Below, in pieces: positions 56,589 through 64,000 of a stretch of DNA of 64,000 nt. Location: the NCBI GenBank assembly GCA_036346225.1, contig JARFIW010001188.1, positions 806,001 through 870,000 of the forward strand, read 5' to 3'. Made by a program: the position numbers and the translations under genes. How positions within the stretch are numbered: position 1 is the stretch's first letter; every line of letters begins with the position of its first letter. The notes under the pieces are model-generated. The model made no database searches. It saw only the letters and a program-made list of their open reading frames with translations, and was not told the DNA's origin. This DNA is from Platerodrilus igneus (taxonomy: Eukaryota > Arthropoda > Insecta > Coleoptera > Lycidae).

Positions 56589-56880
56589 CTAATGACAGTA
56601 TCGGCAGCTATCTCCTCTGGTGCATCCACCGCGTCGTTGGAAATAACAGTCAACACTCTTTTCTTGGTTTTGGTAAGCAACCGGTTGATAACAACAAACG
56701 AGAACCTGGACGTTGGTTTTCTGGAAAACTACTTCTAGCATATTTCGGACTATCCTCCAATCTAAGCGATCCAGTCCCAGTCCACAGCCTAGCTTGGGCA
56801 CCGCTGGTCTCGTTACTCCATTTTCCATCATCTGAGCCTTAAGATTTAGCATAGCCTCCCATAGATTATTTTCTCTTCCA
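56589..56880 (-). pseudogene. Macrodomain C-terminal half plus CCCH finger, copy B
   Basis: LWEAMLNLKAQMMENGVT leads to VPKLGCGLGLDRLDWRIV, with the Asp of the GLDRL segment intact, unlike in copy A. The finger CYFQRRGGCTRGDSCRYCH is followed directly by TAG at 56589-56591. The first half, with the SLAHC and LVTK segments, has been deleted, so this copy could not be an active hydrolase. Conservation of the finger spacing and of the Asp in an independent copy indicates that both belonged to the working ancestor. Confidence 0.85.
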
Positions 56881-58290
56881 TCTTGGAGCAATGATTGCTG
56901 TCTACCGGACAAGGTCTCTCTTATAAAGCGTCTGCATTCTGATGGCTAGGTCCTACGCGATGTGTGTCAAAGTCATACTCCTGCAGCCGCTCTATCCACC
57001 TTGCAACTTGCCCTTCAGGATTTCAAAACTGCAGTAACCGTTTTAGTGCCGCATGGTCAGTTATAAAAGTGCTCTGCGGATTTGACGACGGCCAACAGCT
57101 TTCTTATTGTCACACAATACTTCCTTTATGGCCGCGACAAGATCTTGCTGAAATACCCAATAGTTGTGTTTTGTCCGTCCTGCACTTGAGAAAGAACGCT
57201 TCCTACAGCTGTGTTACTGGCATCGGTATCCAACACAAATTTCCCCTCCATCCGTGGATAACTCAAAATTGGTGCTGTAACTAGTAGCCGTTTCAGTTGC
57301 TTAAATGCACTGTGGCAGACGTCATTCCAATCATATTCTTGTCCATCTTTGGTTAATTTCGTTAACGGTTTGGCAATTTTTGCAAACCCAAGTATAAAAC
57401 GTTGGTAATATGTGCACAATCCTAGAAAACTGTGTAGTTGGTGTATATCTGCTGGTGTAGGCCACTCTTGTACCGTTTTTATTTTGTCAGGGTCAACTCT
57501 TATTCCGGTCTCCGAAACGACATGTCCTAGATATTTCACCTCTTTTCCAAATAGGTGACACTTGTTGGGGCTCAATGTAAGGTTTGCCCCAAGTAATCTT
57601 TGGAATATCCCCTCTAGGTTCTTAAGATGTTTTTCAAAAGACCGGCCTAACACTATCACGTCGTCTAGGTACACCAGACATGTCTTCCAGGACAGTCCAC
57701 GCAGTATCGACTCCATCAATCGTTCAAAAGTAGCAGGGGCATTGCATAATCCAAATGGCATGACCTTGAACTGCCATAATCCAGTTCCAATTGTAAACGC
57801 AGTTTTTTCTTTATCATTTGGCTCCAAGCCTACCAGCCAGTATCCGCTTTTCAAGTCCAAGGTCGAAAACCATCTAGATCCGGATGGAGTATTCAAGGTG
57901 TCATCAATTTTAATCAAAGGAAAGCAGTCTTTCTTTGTCACATTGTTTAACCTCCGGTAGTCTACACAAAACCTTGTCGACCCATCCTTTTTCTTAACAA
58001 GCACCACCGGGAATGCCCATGGACTATTCGAGGGTTCAATCACTCAATGTTCTTTCATGTCGGTAATAATTTGCTCGGTTTCCTTACGTTTTGCCAAAGA
58101 AAGCCGCCTGGGATGTTGTCTTATCGGTTGCGAATCTCCAGTATTGATCTCCTGTTGCACAACATTCGTCCTTCCTTTTTCATTATCATCCAGTGCAAAC
58201 ACACCTCGATATCGTCCGACCAGTTCTTTTACCTTGCCCAGTTGGTCGCCGTTCAATCCTTGACACGAAGGTATTAACATATCTAGCAAT
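56881..58290 (-). pseudogene. Reverse transcriptase and partial RNase H, copy B
   Basis: An open frame of 305 codons (57126-58043) contains [40 protein letters not shown], the catalytic YLDDVIV and [18 protein letters not shown]. It runs into RNase H ([16 protein letters not shown]) before a stop. The region 58044-58289 encodes the preceding linker with one stop between the two. The downstream RNase H is broken by stops and joins the macrodomain half near 56880. Confidence 0.92.
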
Positions 58291-58292
58291 TT

Positions 58293-58960
58293 CTATGAGC
58301 AACCGTTGGCTGGTTTATTTTTTGTGTCGTCCACACAACGTTTAATATGGCATACTGGAATGCACTTTCCCACAATCATGTTTTTTTTCAGGGTCACCGT
58401 ATGCGGATTAATGTTCAGCACCCTTACTGGTATCATATTTCGAAACTTTACCAGCGTTCTTCCTATCAGTAATCCCTCCTGACCCATTCCCAATTTAGTT
58501 GCTTCCATCATGCTTTTTTGTCCTTCCCGGAGCGTACCATCCGGGCATTCCAATACTATCATTTCCGCCTTCTCGAGTATTTTCATATCACAAATCATTC
58601 GAACTTGCCTCGTCTGATTACTCGTTCTTTGAAATGGAATCTCATCATCATCTATCCGAAGCACATTTCTTTTCATGTTTACATGAAACCCATATTCTCT
58701 GATAAGATTCATTCTCAAGATCACTTCTTCTGTAATTTCAGCTACCAACACCCGATGATTAATTAGTTTGTCTCCAATTGCCAACGTAACGGTAGTCTCT
58801 CTGTGAGTACAAATTTTCTCACCACTTGCCGTTCGAAGACATACCAATACACAATAGTCCTTGTTGCTCCTGCATCCACGAGTAATCAGACAACCCTACC
58901 ATTAATTCCACCATCGATATAAATGCTGTCCAGACTTCTTATCAACGATGCAGCACGGAT
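58293..58960 (-). pseudogene. Protease region, copy B
   Basis: From near 58900 the minus strand reads a protease segment continuing through TVTLAIGDKLINHRVLV, VILRMNLIREYGFHVN and CPDGTLREGQKSMMEATKLG. It is continuous where copy A carries the nested LTR, which defines that insertion. A frameshift near 58850 separates the active-site end. Confidence 0.8.
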
Positions 58961-58975
58961 GATAATCTCCGGGCA

Positions 58976-60283
58976 CTACTTTGTGCTGTCGACGTTCGCC
59001 TCCTTACGTCGACTTGCTTTAGTTTTCCTGCTGCTCAACCGGTTGTTTTTTGGTTGAGTGCAGCGTCTCTGTATATGACCAACTTCACCGCAGCTCCAGC
59101 ATCGCAGACGCCATCTCCGCGGTCGTTGTCTTTCCAGCCTTTTCGCCACACGGCTGATTATATCTTCTATACTGTTCTGCGCTTGATAAGGTTCTTGTAT
59201 GGCAGACCGAACTTTGTGACTTATCTTGTGTGATGTCTGCTTAGCTGCTTCAAATTCAAGCGCATGGGCCAGTGCATCATCTAACATTTTTGGCCGTGCT
59301 AATCTTACCGCTTGCTGTATTTGGCTGTCTTCAACGTCATCCACAAATGTTTGAACAGCCAATTGTTCGAAAAAGCTATCTGGTGCCGTTGGGTATGCCA
59401 ATCTAACTAATCTGGCAATGTCAGCTTCGAATTCTTGCAGGCTTTCATTTGTGTTTTGCGAGCGGTTCTTAACTTGTGCATGGCAAACCTGTTGTAGATG
59501 AGCGTCTCCATATCTCATCTCAAGCTTCGATGTTAAGAGGCCGTAATCATTCTGTTGGTGATGGGGAAGCGTTTGTAAGATGTTAAGGGCCACTATTAGA
59601 GAGATAACTTTCTTTTTGTTGCACCAACCGTTGGCTATTGCAGCAGCTTCAAATTGTTTCAAATATGTGGGCCAAGGTGTTTTGCCATCGAATGTGGGTG
59701 GTTTTGCTTTAAATTTTGACGATATTGAGTAGCTTCTTTCCATGCTTCTTATTTCTGGAATGTTCTGATTTACAACTTGGTTTACTAATTCAAGTGGCCG
59801 CGTTGCTAGTGAAATCTTTTGTTTTTGCAGCCTCTTCACATCTTCTTCCATTTTTACCAATTTACTGTCCAACTTTTTCTCAACTATTTTTACTTGTTCA
59901 GTGACATCTTCTTTCAATGTGATGGAGCTTTCCATTAATCTTTGTTCTAATGTGGCCGTCTTTACATTCAACTCTTCCATTTTTACCGCGTTTTCACTAA
60001 ACTGTTCTTCTATTTTCTCAGCATTTTCACTAAGTATCACTTCCATACCGTATTTAAACTCTTTAAAGTTCGATTCCAGTTCAACTGACCTCACTAAGTT
60101 TTCACTGAGTGTCACTTCCAGTTTAGCCGACCTCTCCTCCATTTTCTCAGCATTGTCACCAAACTTTTCCTGTATTTTTGCAGCATTTTTGCTTAACTTT
60201 TCTTCCATACCGGATTTAAAATCCTTAAGGAAATTCATTAAAGTTTCTGCGTCCATCTTACTTTGGCTTCTTGTTACAGGCAT
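58976..60283 (-). CDS. gag of copy B, intact
   Basis: An open frame of 435 codons from the ATG at 60283 (MPVTRSQSKMDAETLMNFLK). Residues up to ~170 form a charged coiled coil with NAEKMEE-type heptads. A capsid-like region begins at PTFDGKTPWPTYLKQFE and continues through YPTAPDSFFEQLAVQTFVDD. The zinc knuckle CWSCGEVGHIQRRC lies near the C-terminus, followed by a basic tail. Roles are capsid formation and RNA packaging. It is the only full-length open element gene in this family here, so it could in principle be translated and act in trans. Confidence 0.9.
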   Translation of the reverse strand: MPVTRSQSKMDAETLMNFLKDFKSGMEEKLSKNAAKIQEKFGDNAEKMEERSAKLEVTLSENLVRSVELESNFKEFKYGMEVILSENAEKIEEQFSENAVKMEELNVKTATLEQRLMESSITLKEDVTEQVKIVEKKLDSKLVKMEEDVKRLQKQKISLATRPLELVNQVVNQNIPEIRSMERSYSISSKFKAKPPTFDGKTPWPTYLKQFEAAAIANGWCNKKKVISLIVALNILQTLPHHQQNDYGLLTSKLEMRYGDAHLQQVCHAQVKNRSQNTNESLQEFEADIARLVRLAYPTAPDSFFEQLAVQTFVDDVEDSQIQQAVRLARPKMLDDALAHALEFEAAKQTSHKISHKVRSAIQEPYQAQNSIEDIISRVAKRLERQRPRRWRLRCWSCGEVGHIQRRCTQPKNNRLSSRKTKASRRKEANVDSTK

Positions 60284-60368
60284 ATACAAACTACTTAAAT
60301 ATCTTATAGACTTGTGTTTTTTATTCTTTTAAATTAATCACTATATACCCCACACAGGCTGACACCAG

Positions 60369-60878
60369 TGTAGCGGGCTACTACTACCGCGTTTCACTAA
60401 TTTAAAACAAGTAATAACAAAGGTCTTTATTACTCACTGTTCACAAGTCTAATTAACAGTATATACCTGATTTATAAATGTTTTCAGTCCAATTTACAAT
60501 GAAGCACTATCACACTATTGAATTTTCAAGCACTAATATCTTCTTAAACTAAATTCTTAACTATAGGTCTATTAACAACATTAACACCATAATTTATTTA
60601 TTACACTTTTGTCTATTGATGTATTCTACAAACTGCATGTACTTTAGACACGTTCACATAATATAACATTTATGTATACTCTTGGACTTTCAAAAGCTCA
60701 ACTATTTAACTTTACACGATATAATTTATAGACATTCTGATATAGACTAAACTCTGTACTTCATCATCGGTGTTATTTATACCTCCAGTAATTGCTAGAA
60801 GATTTTCCGTTCATGGAGAATATACAGTGCTTACGGCGCTTGTGTGTTTGACGGGTTGCCTAATAGTAGCTCGCAACA
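60369..60878 (-). repeat. 5' LTR of copy B
   Basis: In window orientation it begins TGTAGCGGGCTACTACTACC and ends TAGTAGCTCGCAACA. The primer-binding site is the complement of 60350-60367. Confidence 0.92.
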
Positions 60879-60882
60879 GTAT

Positions 60883-62435
60883 GATATGCAATAAATCATC
60901 TTAGCTAGAAATTTAATTAAGGTCTAAAGTAGGTACATCGCTAACATTTCTCAAGCAGCAATCCACTGTGAGTTTCGTTTGCTATTCCTACCTCAGTAGA
61001 TATAATCTGTGCCAAGTTCCTGCGTTGCATAGCAATAATAAGTATCAAAGTCGTTAATCATTCTATATACAGTTTTTGGTTTTATTAAGGATAGCACCAT
61101 ATCCTGATTGGGACCGTTTTATGTTATATTGACAACACCACACTCCGTCATCAGTCTTTTCTTTTATATGCTGCAGACTTTCTGGTTATCTGTTTCAAAC
61201 TATCATAACATTTTCTAGCGATTTAATGTTAGGGACAACACTGAGAATTAGAATTCTTTGTAATTTCTTCTTAAATCTTAGTTTTGTCTACTATGGAGAT
61301 AATGACAGTTTCCTTGTTTTCAATTACACTCCTTTTCCCATTAATTAGAGCTAACAGAACGCTCTTTTTGTGCATACTGAAATTAGTACTGTAAGGCCGT
61401 TTTTTTAAATCCATTTCAGTTTTTACTATACCACAAAACGAGAATGCAGTAATACGAAATTTTAATATGTAATTGGTGCTGTTGCATAATACATCCACAG
61501 TAGAAAAATATAACCTATAGAATAACGAAAAATGTTAAGTGCTCCTTAAAATTTAAGTTATCTCTAAGTAATTTAACAGTTCAATGTAAAACCACAATGA
61601 ATTCTGAGACAGTGGCCGACGTTATTAGTGAAATTATAGAGTTAACAGTAGAGTGTAGAAAACTTATCAAATCGGTTGATGAAATTAACAGGTGATCCTT
61701 GTTGCGACAAGTATATGTAGTCCATTCGCTTTAACTTTAGGATGACGTCACAACTGGATATAATGCTACATTGCCAATGTTAGTTTAAATTTTCATATAT
61801 TTAATAAATGATACACGAATAATCCCATTGGCAAGCGGCAACACCGCACATAACTGCTAACCTTTATGTGTTAAATGACAATATCCAAGCGGAATTCTAG
61901 GTATTTATTCACAGACAGTTGCTATAGTTCTCGCAATTTCTAAACCGACTTTCGTCACAAATGACGTCACGCCATATCAACTACAAATGATATCTTGTCT
62001 TATTCTAACTCCAGAAAAAAGTTTCCTTCTCGGTTTGCATTTTTTGCAATGTTGCCGCCTTCATTTGAGACATTTGTTAACAACTAATATTACTTGTATT
62101 GGTTATGTTAGATTTTTGTTGGCGTTCTTATTTCATGTCATTAACCTCTTGCGTTGTTTTTGTCCCGCATTTTGTGTTATCCTTGCTTGCATTTAAAAGT
62201 GTTTTTTTCGGAACAGACTAGCATTATTTTTGTTTGGGTAAATAAACCATGTCCGGTTCACGTTTAGGAAGTAGAGGGAAGCTACTTGTACCTAATTTAA
62301 TAGCGTTTTTTAACAGGAACGTGATAACGGTGATCTATTTATTCCTTTGACGGCAATTTGCGAAGTAACTTAATTATTTATTTCAATTTGTAGTTCATTA
62401 ATTCTATTTTAGCGTGTAGCAACTGCTTTACATAT
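60883..62435. other. Intergenic, nothing recognised
   Basis: AT-rich. A 33-codon frame from the ATG near 61597 (MNSETVADVISEIIELTVEC) ends before a donor-like CAGGTGATC, and might be the first exon of the transposase downstream, but this is speculative. Other frames are not credible. Confidence 0.4.
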
Positions 62436-62436
62436 C

Positions 62437-63480
62437 AATCTGTCCGCGATAACTTCACTTCCAAGAAACGAGTTCACAAAAACCAATTACTGAAGTTGAC
62501 GAATTTACTAAATGTGGTATTCGTAATGTAATTTACAGAATGTACGAAAATCGTGAGTAAATTTTATTAATTTTGAAATTGTTTATATAACATTAAATAA
62601 TTTTAGGCGAGTATATTTTTGTAAAAATCTTGTAGCAATTTTTCAAAATGGTTCTATAAGCTGTTCTTGGTAAGATAACAATCTGAAAAGTGTAAAAAGT
62701 ACAAGAGTTGACGAAAAAGGTTAGTGAGATTTACATTTGATAATGTGAATACATGAAGTAGTTCTGAATTTTAGGTACATAGTGTTGCATGCAGGCAATG
62801 CGATAGTTTTATTGATGATAGTGAATTGGTCTTTAGTTCACCGGCAAAGAACCAAGATTATTATGGCGAAATGAATGAGGATAACTTTTTACGTTGGTTT
62901 GAAAATCAAGTACTAAAAGATTTAGAAACACCATCTGTAATTGTCTTGGATAATGCTTCGTATCATAGTACTACAGAACAAAAAATACCAAACACTTCGT
63001 AGAAGACAACGGAAATAGCAGAATGGCTTAGTAAAAATGGAATCCGTTTTGAAATAGCATCTTTAAAAAGTGAACTGTTACATGTGGTTGCAATGTAAGT
63101 AGAAAATGTGATATTCTTTGCAGCTGACTAATATTTCTTCAAATTGTAGGAAAAAACCAACCAAAATTTTTAAAATTGAACGTTTAGCTGAACAATATGG
63201 CCATAAGGTACTAAGACTGCCTCCTTACCATTGTATTTTTATTCCAATTGAACTGATTTGGGGTATTGCTAAAAATTTATTTTAATCGTCACGTTGGTTA
63301 AGATAGCAGATCTATAGAAAACTGTATGGCAATGTGGCACGAAGCATTAGCGACCGTAACGCCTCAAGTTTGGGCAGATTCTATACACACGGAAACAATC
63401 ATAAAAGAATGGTAAGATTGCAAAATTAAGTTTAATATAAAGGATGTAGCACCGTTGGCCATTGATGTAAATTAAGATAG
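62437..63480 (+). pseudogene. IS630/Tc1-like transposase relic with two introns
   Basis: The first segment reads ITEVDEFTKCGIRNVIYRMY near 62490-62545 and ends in a donor GTGAGTAA, with an acceptor AATTTTAG near 62603. After a decayed stretch come DYYGEMNEDNFLRWFENQVL near 62848-62910, then VIVLDNASYHS near 62938 (second catalytic Asp) and GIRFEIASLKSELLHVVAM. A second intron follows (donor ATGTAAGTAG at 63094, acceptor AAATTGTAG at 63148). Next comes IERLAEQYGHKVLRLPPYHC, then IELIWGIAKN near 63250 (third catalytic position) and a TPQVWADSI block near 63365. Stops are present, so it is dead. This is an arthropod DDE transposase family with introns; no terminal repeats were identified. Confidence 0.72.
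63095..63148 (+). other. Intron of the transposase relic
   Basis: About 55 bp, GTAAGTAG...AAATTGTAG, between VVAM and KKPTK. The reading frame is restored across it. Confidence 0.6.
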
Positions 63481-63646
63481 CGACGATAGCAAGTGGGATG
63501 CAGACTGCAGTGGCAACTAATCAACACAAATTTATAGAACTTAGGGAATTTAATGAAAGAAATTTTTTACACGATAGACACATTGATGTTTGTAAATTAA
63601 TTAATTATTGGCATATAGTTTATTGTGTATTAATACATATCTTTAA

Positions 63647-63706
63647 CTTTCTGTATAATAAATAAATACAAAACTTTCTGTATAATAAATAAATAAATAA
63701 ATACAA
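63647..63706. repeat. 28-bp tandem duplication with AATA microsatellite
   Basis: AACTTTCTGTATAATAAATA occurs twice in a row, followed by additional AATA units. Confidence 0.85.
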
Positions 63707-64000
63707 GACAAAATAGAATTTCTATTGCTAAATATCAACCCTTTAATAGATACTTTGTTAATTTCTTTGGTTGCTTTCATCTTTAAAACATTGGCTGCAG
63801 ACTCACACTTTTCGTTCGTGATATAATTGATCATTTTGGATTGCCCTTTTATAATCATTGACAATATTCTCTTGCTAAAGTTGTTTACTTACATCTTATC
63901 AATAGCCAAGTCCAATGTATTTTCAAATTTAATGTGTGCTTGAGCTATTGTTGAGGAGGTTACTTATTTTACTACCTTCATACATCTCATACTGTTCAAA
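63707..64000. other. Window end, nothing recognised
   Basis: AT-rich. A 73-codon minus-strand frame here is partly microsatellite and is not called. Confidence 0.5.

Larger units (their letters stand above)
56012..60878 (-). mobile_element. Ty3/gypsy LTR retrotransposon, copy B (4.87 kb), TSD GTAT
   Basis: Same family as copy A, in the opposite orientation. The LTRs are 56012-56538 (3' side of the element) and 60369-60878 (5' side), and GTAT is duplicated at 56008-56011 and 60879-60882. It lacks the nested LTR of copy A. A deletion of about 1.66 kb has removed the end of RNase H, all of the integrase and the first half of the macrodomain. gag is open; protease and reverse transcriptase have few breaks. 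Confidence 0.94.

Noticed and set aside
61595..61696. 33-codon ORF starting MNSETVADV
   Set aside because: Too short and isolated; a link to the transposase relic is only speculative.

Overview
This window looks like a piece of an arthropod, probably insect, nuclear genome. It is AT-rich, has one spliced gene with GT-AG introns, and is otherwise dominated by transposable elements in many states of decay: mariner/Tc1-like, PIF/Harbinger, Ty3/gypsy, jockey-like non-LTR, tRNA-derived SINEs, a fold-back MITE and Polinton/Maverick-type DNA. The species cannot be named from the sequence. There is no bacterial-style operon, rRNA, intact tRNA gene or CRISPR array.

Layout. 1-8.0 kb: a decayed Ty3/gypsy element, with RNase H and integrase remains at about 2.37-5.77 kb and probable LTR remains on both sides. 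It carries a nested mariner-like element (3482-4990), a ~2-kb insertion holding a fold-back MITE (993-1231), and two mirror-image TGACCCA minisatellites. 8-25 kb: mostly empty AT-rich DNA with a reverse transcriptase scrap, a mariner (10094-12094) split by a TG...CA insertion, a nested inverted repeat (16365-17298), a ~160-bp tandem array (19.8-20.4 kb), a SINE and microsatellites. 25.3-27.9 kb: the only convincing host gene, a minus-strand PDZ-domain protein with two visible coding exons.

30.8-41.1 kb: a solo LTR, then a full-length but dead Ty3/gypsy element (copy A, 31593-39669, TSD ATAT). Its pol frame runs from integrase into a TARG1/OARD1-like macrodomain and a CCCH zinc finger. Copy A sits against a decayed protein-primed-type DNA polymerase B. 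A second, internally deleted copy (copy B, 56012-60878, minus strand, TSD GTAT) keeps an intact gag and the same macrodomain end plus CCCH finger.

43.4-53.85 kb: a 10.4-kb element with 2.5-kb terminal inverted repeats, AGT...ACT ends and a 6-bp TSD (GACACC), which are the hallmarks of Polinton/Maverick elements. Each TIR carries an outward-facing ORF that combines C2H2 zinc fingers with what looks like the N-terminal region of a Polinton-type polymerase B. The interior holds a polymerase B C-terminal scrap, a ~500-codon gene with motifs recalling Rep_trans-type replication initiators, and a dense block of dyads and tandem repeats that resembles a replication origin.

54.4-64 kb: a Harbinger relic with its Myb-like partner gene, gypsy copy B, and a relic of a spliced IS630/Tc1-like transposase.

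The two things most worth pursuing are the gypsy polyprotein with a captured ADP-ribosyl hydrolase-like macrodomain and CCCH finger, and the Polinton-like element pairing polymerase B pieces with a Rep-like gene and an iteron array.
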